A stretch of 7,412 bases of DNA, from NCBI GenBank assembly GCA_934725005.1, contig CAKVBE010000044.1:1-7412 (forward strand), written 5' to 3'. The notes under the pieces were generated by a model. That model saw only the letters and a program-made list of their open reading frames with translations, was not told the origin of the DNA and did no database searches. The translations under genes and the position numbers were made by a program. The DNA comes from an uncultured Rickettsiales bacterium (lineage in GTDB: Bacteria > Pseudomonadota > Alphaproteobacteria > Rickettsiales > UBA1997). The number at the start of each line of letters is the position of its first letter. Position 1 is the stretch's first letter. This document shows positions 1-6,217 of the stretch, one piece after another.

Positions 1-1037
1 AGGGCGGAGAACATTCTCTCTATATTATAACGACTAAAGATATCGCATCAGATGTGATAATAAATGTTCTTGAGAATAACTACAACCGATATAACATCAA
101 TGGTCTGGTACTGACAGACTGTGATATGACTGGACAGCAGATTAACGGTATTCCGGTTGTGTCAGATATGGAACATGCAGCTGCTTATATCTGCCAGAAA
201 TGGGTAGACGAAGTACTGATCAATGTCAGTGAAAAAAATGAATATCCGCAGAAGCTGATAGATGAACTGTTGGAAATGGGAATGGTTGTACATCTGAATC
301 TGTCACGCATCAAACCGACGACAGGACAGAAACAGTTTGTTGAAATGGTAGGCGGTTATACAGTACTTACCACAACAATGAATTATGCAACAGACCGTCA
401 GGCATTGGCTAAGAGGATTATGGATATAGCCGGAGGGTTTGTGGGATGTTTATTGACTGGAATTATCTTCGTGTTTGTAGGTCCTGCAATTTATATAAAT
501 TCTCCGGGGCCGGTGTTCTTTTCACAGATCAGGATTGGGAAGAATGGAAAGCCTTTTAAAATGTATAAGTTTCGAAGTATGTATATGGATGCAGAAGAAC
601 GGAAAGCAGAGCTTATGGCTCAGAATAAAATGAGCGATGGGAGAATGTTTAAGCTTGATTTTGATCCGCGAGTGATTGGGAATAAGGTGTTGGCGGATGG
701 GACGAAGAAGACGGGAATTGGAGAGTTTATTAGGAAGACTTCATTAGATGAATTTCCTCAATTTTGGAATGTACTTAAAGGAGATATGAGTCTGGTAGGC
801 ACCAGACCGATATTGCCTGGGGAGCTGGAACAGTATGAACTTCATCATAGGACTAGAATTGCTATTAAACCTGGGATTACGGGGATGTGGCAGGTTAGTG
901 GGAGAAGTGATATTACGGATTTTGAGGAAGTGGTGGAGTTGGATAGGTCATATATTGAGGATTGGAATATGGGGTTGGATGTAAAGATTTTATTTCAGAC
1001 TGTGAAGGCGGTTTTTAATAAAGATGGAGCAATGTAA
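1..1037 (+). CDS. Polyprenyl glycosylphosphotransferase (priming sugar transferase), 5' partial
   Basis: This enzyme starts repeat-unit synthesis by transferring a sugar-1-phosphate from a UDP-sugar to undecaprenyl phosphate at the cytoplasmic membrane (WbaP/CpsE/WchA family). The frame is open from base 3 with no stop, reading GGEHSLYIITTKDIASD before the GTG at 54, so GTG 54 is internal and the true start is upstream. Family members of about 460 residues carry several N-terminal membrane helices, which are missing here. Visible parts are a Rossmann-like CoA-binding-type middle region (about 3-350), then KRIMDIAGG and a hydrophobic membrane helix (about 411-500), then SPGPVFFSQIRIG and YKFRSM, the catalytic acidic motif in SLDEFPQFWNVLKGDMSLVG (Asp-Glu at 747-752), and PGITGMWQVSGRS. 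The C-terminus is complete (TAA at 1035-1037). The sugar (glucose or galactose are typical) cannot be read from the sequence. Codon use changes within the gene near 590-650 and the whole gene is less AT-rich than its neighbours. Confidence 0.95.
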   Translation, partial: GGEHSLYIITTKDIASDVIINVLENNYNRYNINGLVLTDCDMTGQQINGIPVVSDMEHAAAYICQKWVDEVLINVSEKNEYPQKLIDELLEMGMVVHLNLSRIKPTTGQKQFVEMVGGYTVLTTTMNYATDRQALAKRIMDIAGGFVGCLLTGIIFVFVGPAIYINSPGPVFFSQIRIGKNGKPFKMYKFRSMYMDAEERKAELMAQNKMSDGRMFKLDFDPRVIGNKVLADGTKKTGIGEFIRKTSLDEFPQFWNVLKGDMSLVGTRPILPGELEQYELHHRTRIAIKPGITGMWQVSGRSDITDFEEVVELDRSYIEDWNMGLDVKILFQTVKAVFNKDGAM

Positions 1038-1106
1038 AAAAATATGAGCTAAATGTATATGAATCAAATAAATTCTAATAGAAAAACTTACAAGATATGA
1101 AAATAT

Positions 1107-1114
1107 AGGTGGTG
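1107..1114 (+). promoter_or_regulatory. Ribosome binding site of the pssD-like gene
   Basis: AGGTGGTG lies four bases before ATG 1119. The 81-bp spacer that holds it (1038-1118) is AT-rich and contains no convincing hairpin terminator or sigma-A promoter, so read-through from the priming transferase gene is likely. Confidence 0.6.
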
Positions 1115-1118
1115 TAAT

Positions 1119-1586
1119 ATGAATAAAGAAAAAAAATTAAAGGTATGTCTGGTTGGATCATCGGGGGGACATTTGACTCATTTATATATGCTGAAACCGT
1201 TTTGGGAAAATAAAGATAGATTTTGGGTAACATTTGATAAAGAAGATGCTCGTTCTTTATTAAAAGGAGAAAAATTTTATTCAGCGTATTACCCATCAAA
1301 TCGTTCTATTAAAGCTCTAATTATTAATACGTGGCGAGCGCTTAAGATTTTACCTAAAGAAAAACCGGATATTATTATTTCATCTGGAGCTGCAGTTGCG
1401 GTGCCTTTTTTCTGGATTGGAAAAATTCTAGGATCAAAAATGATTTATATTGAAGTATTTGATAGAATCGATAAACCAACAATGACAGGAAGGCTGGTTT
1501 ATCCTGTTACGGATAAATTTATTGTTGAGTGGGAAGAAATGAAGAAGATATATCCTAAAGCTATAAACTTAGGAAGCATTTTTTAA
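1119..1586 (+). CDS. pssD: PssD/Cps14F-type (Alg14-like) subunit of a two-component glycosyltransferase
   Basis: This is the Alg14-like half of a split GT-B glycosyltransferase. By analogy with Cps14F/Cps14G and eukaryotic Alg14/Alg13, it is the membrane-associated, acceptor-side subunit that recruits or enhances the catalytic partner encoded next. The 155-residue length fits the family (about 150). It opens with the typical VCLVGSSGGHLTHL (residues 9-22). The family stretch IIISSGAAVAVPFFWIGK (85-102) follows, then MIYIEVFDRIDKPTMTGR and the usual C-terminal YPKAINLGSIF. ATG 1119 is supported by AGGTGGTG just upstream and by the family N-terminus. The stop (1584-1586) overlaps the ribosome binding site of the partner gene, as expected for a co-translated pair. 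In characterised cps loci this pair adds the second sugar to the priming sugar; the actual sugar here is inferred, not shown. Confidence 0.92.
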   Translation: MNKEKKLKVCLVGSSGGHLTHLYMLKPFWENKDRFWVTFDKEDARSLLKGEKFYSAYYPSNRSIKALIINTWRALKILPKEKPDIIISSGAAVAVPFFWIGKILGSKMIYIEVFDRIDKPTMTGRLVYPVTDKFIVEWEEMKKIYPKAINLGSIF

Positions 1587-1591
1587 GGCGG
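1585..1591 (+). promoter_or_regulatory. Ribosome binding site of the pssE-like gene overlapping the pssD stop
   Basis: AAGGCGG begins inside the TAA stop of the preceding gene and lies seven bases before ATG 1599. Overlap of stop and binding site favours coupled, near-equal synthesis of the two subunits. Confidence 0.6.
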
Positions 1592-1598
1592 TGTTTTT

Positions 1599-2099
1599 AT
1601 GATTTTTGTTACAGTTGGAACACATGAACAGCCATTTAACAGATTAATAGAGAAAATGGATAAATGGGCATTAGAACATGATGAAGAGGTAGTTCTTCAA
1701 ACTGGTTATAGCACGTATATACCTAAATATTGTAAATGGAAGAAAATTTTTATGTATGATGAGATGGTAAAAATTATTACAGAAGCAAGAATAGTTATAA
1801 CACACGGAGGACCATCAAGTTTTATTATGCCTTTGCAAATAGGAAAGATACCGATAGTAGTGCCGAGAAAATATGATTTAAAGGAACATGTAAACAATCA
1901 TCAGGTAGATTTTTGTAAAGCTGTTGCAAAGCGTATGAAGATCATAATCATGGTGGAAAATGTGAATAATCTTGATGATACAATAGAAAACTATGAAGAT
2001 ATAGTCAAAAAAATTAACACAGGTTTTAAAAGCAATAATAATATATTTTGTGATAGATTAGAAGGTATTGTAGAAGAGTTACTTAAGGAGGAAAAATGA
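1599..2099 (+). CDS. pssE: PssE/Cps14G-type (Alg13-like) catalytic subunit of a two-component glycosyltransferase
   Basis: This is the Alg13-like, nucleotide-sugar-binding half of the split GT-B enzyme whose other half is encoded 12 bp upstream. The 166-residue length matches the family. It starts with the signature MIFVTVGTHEQPFNRLI and carries the UDP-binding C-terminal motif of Alg13/MurG-like enzymes: THGGPSS (69-75), then IGKIPIVVPRKYDLKEHVNNHQ spread over about 81-102. In pneumococcal type 14 the Cps14F/Cps14G pair makes a beta-1,4-galactosyl link onto lipid-linked glucose; a similar role is plausible but not provable here. The stop codon overlaps the next start in an ATGA arrangement (2096-2099), so translation with the GT32 gene is probably coupled. 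Confidence 0.92.
   Translation: MIFVTVGTHEQPFNRLIEKMDKWALEHDEEVVLQTGYSTYIPKYCKWKKIFMYDEMVKIITEARIVITHGGPSSFIMPLQIGKIPIVVPRKYDLKEHVNNHQVDFCKAVAKRMKIIIMVENVNNLDDTIENYEDIVKKINTGFKSNNNIFCDRLEGIVEELLKEEK
2085..2091 (+). promoter_or_regulatory. Strong ribosome binding site before the GT32 gene
   Basis: AAGGAGG, a near-perfect match to the anti-Shine-Dalgarno sequence, lies inside the end of the pssE-like gene, four bases before ATG 2096. It is the strongest ribosome binding site in the window and fixes the start of the GT32 gene. Confidence 0.7.
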
Positions 2100-2830
2100 A
2101 TATTCCTAAAATAATTCATTATTGTTGGTTTGGGAAAAAAACTAAAAATGAATTAATAACTAATTGCATTGAAAGCTGGAAAAAATATTGTCCTGATTAT
2201 GAAATTATTGAATGGAATGAAGAAAATTTTGATGTAGATAAATTCTTGTATACAAGACAGGCATATGATTTAAATAAATATGCATTTGTTTCTGATGTGG
2301 TGAGATTTGAAGTGCTTAGTATTTATGGTGGAATATATTTGGACACAGATGTTGAATTAAAAGGATCAATTGATGACTTTCTATCAAATGAAATGTTTAT
2401 GGGGTATGACCAAAGAGGATTGATTGCGTCTGGGTTAATTTTTGGCGCTACAAAAGGCCATTATATTTTAAATGATATATTGAACTATTATAAAAACAAT
2501 TCATTTATTATGAAAAATGGTCGCGCTGATACTACTACAGTAGTGACGATTGTATCTAACATTTTGAAAAAAAGAGGTTTTTCTTTGGATGGAAGAAATT
2601 TTTCTAATGGTGGAATAGCTTTGTATTCATGTGACTATTTTGATCCATATGACTATGAAAATGGTGAAATGCATATTACTAAAAATACAAAAGCGATACA
2701 TTATTATGCAGCATCCTGGAAAAATACAAAAGATATACAAATTTATAAAATTGGTCTAAAAATAAAAAAGATAATTGGTCCTAAATTATATGCAGAAATA
2801 GCAAAAATAAAACATAAAATAATAGGGTGA
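2096..2830 (+). CDS. GT32-type DXD glycosyltransferase (capsular polysaccharide synthesis)
   Basis: This is a GT-A-fold transferase of the family with the 'glycosyltransferase sugar-binding region containing DXD motif' (Och1/TcdB-like GT32 relatives), predicted to add one sugar to the growing lipid-linked repeat unit in the cytoplasm. The 244 residues match the compact bacterial capsule members. The N-terminus is diagnostic (IPKIIHYCWFG, residues 3-13). It is followed by the ALNKYAFVSDVVRF-like nucleotide-sugar region (here YDLNKYAFVSDVVRF, 57-71), IYGGIYLDTDVEL (76-88) with the metal-binding Asp-Thr-Asp at 83-85, and the C-terminal IHYYAASW (201-208), whose histidine is a usual metal or diphosphate ligand. 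The last 35 residues are lysine-rich and basic, which could favour membrane association. The start overlaps the pssE-like stop by four bases and has a strong AAGGAGG. Donor and linkage are unknown. Confidence 0.9.
   Translation: MNIPKIIHYCWFGKKTKNELITNCIESWKKYCPDYEIIEWNEENFDVDKFLYTRQAYDLNKYAFVSDVVRFEVLSIYGGIYLDTDVELKGSIDDFLSNEMFMGYDQRGLIASGLIFGATKGHYILNDILNYYKNNSFIMKNGRADTTTVVTIVSNILKKRGFSLDGRNFSNGGIALYSCDYFDPYDYENGEMHITKNTKAIHYYAASWKNTKDIQIYKIGLKIKKIIGPKLYAEIAKIKHKIIG
2824..2830 (+). promoter_or_regulatory. Ribosome binding site that sets the start of the first GT2 gene at ATG 2836
   Basis: AGGGTGA lies five bases before ATG 2836. The alternative GTG start at 2827 falls inside this motif and has no binding site of its own. 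Starting at 2836 also gives the canonical GT2 beginning MITIFTPTYNRA. Confidence 0.6.
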
Positions 2831-2835
2831 CATTT

Positions 2836-3738
2836 ATGATAACTATATTTACACCAACTTATAATAGAGCCTTGTGTTTAAGCAAGCTAGCGGACTCATT
2901 ATTAAAGCAGTCATTTCAAGATTTTGAATGGATTATAGTTGATGATGGTTCGACGGATAATACGCAGAAAGTAATTGAGAGCTTAAAAAAGAAAATGAAG
3001 ATTATATACTATTATCAAAAAAACAGTGGGAAACATATTGCATATAATCGAGGGATAGAATTAGCTTCTGGGGAATACTTTGTTTGCGTGGATAGTGACG
3101 ATACGTTGGATCCATTTGCTATAGAAAGATATTGTAGTTTAATAAAAAAATATAATACAGAAGTTGGCTTTGTATTGAGACAAAATCTTGTAGGGGCAAA
3201 TGATATAAGCAAATGGGTTGCTATTGATGGAAAGAAAGTTAATATAGCAGATTTGAAAAACATATATGGGATAGTTGAAAGCAATCCGTTAATAAAAACA
3301 TTTTATTTGAAAAAATATAGATTTCCACATTATAAAAAAAATACAAATGAATACGAAAAATTTTGTCCGGAGGATTATCTATATAATCAATTGTCAAAAG
3401 AAGGAAGATTTATTGCGAAAAATGTTGCAGTATATAATTCTGCATATAGAAACGATGGACTAACAAGTAATATATTTAATTTATGGATTAATAATAGTGA
3501 AGGAGTTTTACAGACATTAAGATTAAGATATTACATGTGCTGTGATTATATATTCACTTATAAAACTATTAATTATGTAAAATGTATTCTTAATATAAAT
3601 GCATTATGTTTAGCAACTCACAAAAAGCTAAAAGATTATAGCCCTAATATGAAAATGAGCTATTTACTTATTATTCCTAGTATTTTATTAAAGATTCGAA
3701 GATATAGATATAATAGTTGGTTTAATTTGAAAGATTGA
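2836..3738 (+). CDS. GT2-family (GT-A) glycosyltransferase
   Basis: This is an inverting GT2 transferase, expected to add one sugar to the undecaprenyl-linked repeat unit. ATG 2836 is preferred over in-frame GTG 2827 because of AGGGTGA five bases upstream, giving 300 residues. Motifs in order are TIFTPTYNRA (3-12), WIIVDDGSTD (32-41) with nucleotide-binding aspartates, GKHIAYNRGIELASGE (65-80), CVDSDD (84-89) as the metal-binding DXD element, and CPED (177-180) as the likely catalytic base region. The last 60 residues lack GT motifs but end in a hydrophobic stretch (SYLLIIPSILL) plus a basic tail, which may hold the protein at the membrane. An A8 tract lies within the gene (3334-3341). It ends just before the 269-bp gap. 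Donor specificity cannot be read. Confidence 0.9.
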   Translation: MITIFTPTYNRALCLSKLADSLLKQSFQDFEWIIVDDGSTDNTQKVIESLKKKMKIIYYYQKNSGKHIAYNRGIELASGEYFVCVDSDDTLDPFAIERYCSLIKKYNTEVGFVLRQNLVGANDISKWVAIDGKKVNIADLKNIYGIVESNPLIKTFYLKKYRFPHYKKNTNEYEKFCPEDYLYNQLSKEGRFIAKNVAVYNSAYRNDGLTSNIFNLWINNSEGVLQTLRLRYYMCCDYIFTYKTINYVKCILNINALCLATHKKLKDYSPNMKMSYLLIIPSILLKIRRYRYNSWFNLKD

Positions 3739-4007
3739 CACTAGTTTTTCGAGAAAGAAATATTTTAGGTTAACTTGTTTGAAGCTATAAAGATTTAATG
3801 TCGAGGTCTGACTATATCAAATATTAGTGAAGTTATTAGTTATGATAAAAATGATATAGAAGCATCAGTGAGTTATTGTTTTGCAAGAAATTTTAATTAC
3901 AACATATAGCGCTCTTTTTTTACTCTGAAATTCTAGAATGTATACACTATTGCAAAGAGAATATTTTATTGATTTTAATATTAGTTATACCTTAATGAGG
4001 TGAAAAA
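3739..4007 (+). other. 269-bp gene-poor gap between two GT2 genes
   Basis: This is the only long gap in the window and no intact gene is supported in it. A perfect TTGACA (3735-3740) overlaps the upstream stop but has no -10 at 16-18 bp. Other pairings, such as TTGCAA (3881) with TATAGC (3905) or TTTACT (3919) with TATACA (3941), are only about 4/6 matches each. One frame is open for 36 codons (3799-3909) without a plausible start and could be a gene remnant or chance. The palindrome AGCGCT followed by a short T run near 3907-3920 lacks a loop and is not a convincing terminator. The last 11 bases hold the ribosome binding site of the next gene. The gap may mark a cassette junction or carry an internal promoter; neither is proven. 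Confidence 0.5.
3997..4003 (+). promoter_or_regulatory. Ribosome binding site of the second GT2 gene
   Basis: GAGGTGA lies four bases before ATG 4008, which supports that start and shows independent translation initiation after the long gap. Confidence 0.6.
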
Positions 4008-4988
4008 ATGGAAAAAGAAAACAAATGGTTATCAATTATTATTCCTGTATATAATGTTGAAAAATATGTTGAAAAATGTGTAAAATCTGTTATGAGAGAT
4101 TCTTATAATGAGTACATAGAAGTTATATTAATAGATGATGGTTCGACAGATTTATCGGGAAGAATTTGTGATAAATTAGAAACATTTTATAAAAATATTA
4201 AAGTTATACATAAAAATAATGAAGGTTTATCTGAGGCAAGAAATGTGGGGCTTTCATGTGCCAAAGGTGATTATGTGATGTTTTTAGATTCTGATGACAT
4301 GATAGTGTCTGAAGAACTTGAGAAAGCTATGGTCTTCCTTCTTAAAGACTATGATATTATTATATATGATTGGAAAATTATATCTGAAAAAGATAAAATT
4401 CTTGATAATAAATTTAATCATGTTGGTATACATAGGGGAAATTATATTTCCAATAGTTATATTAAAGATCAAATTATAGCCAGTAAATATTATTGGACAG
4501 TAGCATGGCAGGGGATTTATAGAACACAATTTATAAAAAAAAATAAACTATATTTTAAAAAAGGAATTTATCATGAAGATGATTTGTGGTTTCCTGAAGT
4601 AATTTTAAAATCGTATAAAATTTTTTATATAGAGTCACAAATATATCTTTATCGTATGAGAAACAATTCAATCACTAAGGATAATCATAAAAATGATAAA
4701 AAGCATTTAATGGATATTATATATATATATGATTATTTATATAAAATATTTCCTGAGTATGTAAATGATAAAACATTATTGAAATTAGCAATGGGAGATA
4801 TAAGTAAACGATATTTACATGCGATATATTGTTATCGCGCATATATGTATAGCGATGTTATGAAACAAATAGATAAACGGAAAATATGGAAGGAATGTTT
4901 TGCGTCAGATAAGCTGAGATGTATGATTTTAAGGATTAATTGTGTATTATATTGCAAGTTAATGGAATATCTGAAGCGAATAAGTTGA
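4008..4988 (+). CDS. GT2-family (GT-A) glycosyltransferase
   Basis: This is a second GT2 transferase of the EpsJ/CpsI-like kind common in Firmicute capsule loci, predicted to add one sugar on the cytoplasmic face of the membrane. The 326 residues are typical. Motifs are LSIIIPVYNVEKYVEKCVKS (8-27), VILIDDGSTD (39-48), NNEGLSEARNVGL (70-82), MFLDSDD (91-97) as the metal-binding DXD element, and YHEDDLWFPE (188-197) as the probable catalytic-base segment. The C-terminal 100 residues are rich in tyrosine and lysine, with no clear membrane span. The gene follows the 269-bp gap rather than overlapping its neighbour, so it may head a separate transcript or an inserted module. It contains an A9 tract (4535-4543) and a short TA repeat (4718-4730). 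It differs clearly from the GT2 encoded at 2836-3738, so it is not a recent duplicate. Sugar unknown. Confidence 0.92.
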   Translation: MEKENKWLSIIIPVYNVEKYVEKCVKSVMRDSYNEYIEVILIDDGSTDLSGRICDKLETFYKNIKVIHKNNEGLSEARNVGLSCAKGDYVMFLDSDDMIVSEELEKAMVFLLKDYDIIIYDWKIISEKDKILDNKFNHVGIHRGNYISNSYIKDQIIASKYYWTVAWQGIYRTQFIKKNKLYFKKGIYHEDDLWFPEVILKSYKIFYIESQIYLYRMRNNSITKDNHKNDKKHLMDIIYIYDYLYKIFPEYVNDKTLLKLAMGDISKRYLHAIYCYRAYMYSDVMKQIDKRKIWKECFASDKLRCMILRINCVLYCKLMEYLKRIS

Positions 4989-5019
4989 ATAATAATTACG
5001 AGTAAAGTTATATAAATAT

Positions 5020-5024
5020 GAGGA
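5020..5024 (+). promoter_or_regulatory. Ribosome binding site that sets the start of the GT4 gene at ATG 5031
   Basis: GAGGA ends directly against ATG 5025, too close to serve it, but lies six bases before ATG 5031. The protein therefore most likely begins MEKLYFILPP rather than MIMEKL. Confidence 0.55.
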
Positions 5025-5030
5025 ATGATT

Positions 5031-6203
5031 ATGGAAAAATTATATTTTATTCTTCCGCCAGCACTTCCTTTTCCGCCAGTTAAGGGTGGCGCTGTGGAAA
5101 CACTTTTGGATTTATTTGTAATGCAGAATGAAAAGAAATGTATTTATGATATTACTGTATTTTCATTATTTGATAAAGAGGCAGAAAAGCGTAGTATTAA
5201 ATATATATATACAAAAGTTGTATATATAGACAATGAAGAATGTGCTGGCTTAAAGAATAATTTTTTAGCCTTTATAAAGAAAACTTTTGTATCAAAAAAT
5301 AGCATATATACTAAAAATATACTCGGCAAAATAAAAACAATGGGTATACCTGATTTATGTATTGTTGAAGGTGGAAATTATAGAGATTATGTATCCATTT
5401 CGAATTATATAGGAAAAAAACGTATGGCGATACATATTCATGCAATTTCAACTCCTCGATTTAATGCAAATAGAATATATGGACATTTTATTTTTGTAAG
5501 TGATGCTGCAAAGAATGTATGGGAGAAAAAGAAAAGATGTAATGGATATGTGCTTTATAATGCAGTAAATGAAGAAAATTTTTCTAATCGTCTAAGTTTT
5601 GAAGAGTGGTATCGGGTTCGAAAAGGAATGAATATTTCAGAAAAAGATTTTGTTGTTTTATATAGTGGTAGATTAATTGAAGAAAAAGGTATTTTAGAGT
5701 TGCTTAAAGCCATTAAACAGATTAATTATCCTAATATAAAATTGGTAATTGTAGGAAGTTCAAATTTCAAAAATGCAATAAAAACACCATATCAAAAAGA
5801 ATTGGAAGAAGAAATGAATTCTAATATTATTTTTACGGGATATATTGATAATGTAAATATTTTTAAATATTATCAAGTAGCAGACGTTATTGTTTCTCCA
5901 TCTATATGGGAAGAGGCAGGATCTTTAGTGAATATTGAAGCTATAATGTCTGGAAAAGCTTTAATAACAACTTCACAGGGGGGAAATCCAGAATATGTAA
6001 ATCCTAGAGGTACTTTAATGATTGATTATCATGAAGATAAATTGGAATTAATTCAAAATTTAAAGATAGCTATAGAACAATTATATAATGATCGTGTATT
6101 AATAAAAAAAATGGAAAAAGAAAATACAATATTTTCGAATAAGTTTTCTGGTGATAGTTATTTTGTTCGATATCAAAAAATAATAAATTCTATATTAAAA
6201 TGA
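5031..6203 (+). CDS. GT4-family (GT-B) glycosyltransferase
   Basis: This is a retaining GT-B transferase of the 'glycosyl transferases group 1' type, predicted to add one sugar to the lipid-linked repeat unit. ATG 5031 is chosen over ATG 5025 on ribosome-binding-site spacing, giving 390 residues, a normal length. The N-terminal domain starts with YFILPPALPFPPVKGGAVE (5-23), whose Gly-Gly loop is the usual acceptor/donor loop. The C-terminal Rossmann domain shows VLYSGRLIEEKGILELLKA (209-227), IKLVIVGSS (236-244) and IIFTGYI (266-272). It ends with the E-x7-E donor motif in SIWEEAGSLVNIEAIMSGK (291-309; Glu295 and Glu303), followed by GGNPEYV. All core GT4 elements are present, so it should be active. 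Its TGA overlaps the earliest possible start of the next gene. A perfect 10-bp inverted repeat lies in its 5' part (5204-5228). Confidence 0.92.
   Translation: MEKLYFILPPALPFPPVKGGAVETLLDLFVMQNEKKCIYDITVFSLFDKEAEKRSIKYIYTKVVYIDNEECAGLKNNFLAFIKKTFVSKNSIYTKNILGKIKTMGIPDLCIVEGGNYRDYVSISNYIGKKRMAIHIHAISTPRFNANRIYGHFIFVSDAAKNVWEKKKRCNGYVLYNAVNEENFSNRLSFEEWYRVRKGMNISEKDFVVLYSGRLIEEKGILELLKAIKQINYPNIKLVIVGSSNFKNAIKTPYQKELEEEMNSNIIFTGYIDNVNIFKYYQVADVIVSPSIWEEAGSLVNIEAIMSGKALITTSQGGNPEYVNPRGTLMIDYHEDKLELIQNLKIAIEQLYNDRVLIKKMEKENTIFSNKFSGDSYFVRYQKIINSILK
5204..5228 (+). repeat. 10-bp perfect inverted repeat inside the GT4 gene
   Basis: TATATATACA at 5204-5213 and its exact reverse complement TGTATATATA at 5219-5228 flank the five-base loop AAAGT. 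It could form an RNA hairpin or small DNA cruciform, but it is mostly AT pairs and sits within codons for Tyr, Ile, Thr, Lys and Val, so it may be only a result of AT-biased coding. Confidence 0.55.
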
Positions 6204-6217
6204 TGGAAAGCGGTAAG

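Noticed and set aside
54..56. GTG at 54 as the start of the priming transferase
   Set aside because: The frame stays open to base 3 with residues that fit the same domain, and there is no ribosome binding site before 54. The gene is simply cut by the window edge.
2985..2991. In-frame A-AAA-AAG heptamer in the first GT2 gene as a programmed -1 frameshift site
   Set aside because: No stem-loop or pseudoknot is visible downstream and the zero frame gives a full-length, motif-complete enzyme.
3735..3766. Promoter from the perfect TTGACA at 3735
   Set aside because: The nearest -10-like word, TATTTT at 3761, is 20 bp away and only 4/6, so the match is probably chance in a stop-codon context.
3905..3920. 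AGCGCT followed by a T run as an intrinsic terminator
   Set aside because: The six-base palindrome has no loop and cannot form a stable stem, so a terminator is not supported.
4718..4730. TA dinucleotide repeat as a phase-variation element
   Set aside because: Only about six units long and encoded by ordinary Ile/Tyr codons in a very AT-rich gene; no sign of a special role.
1075..5329. Minus-strand open frames at 1075-1299, 1706-1897, 3015-3284, 4284-4529 and 5144-5329
   Set aside because: All but the first lie wholly inside well-supported + strand genes, and the first overlaps the pssD-like gene for most of its length. They have low-complexity hydrophobic translations typical of antisense AT-rich DNA and match no family I recognise.
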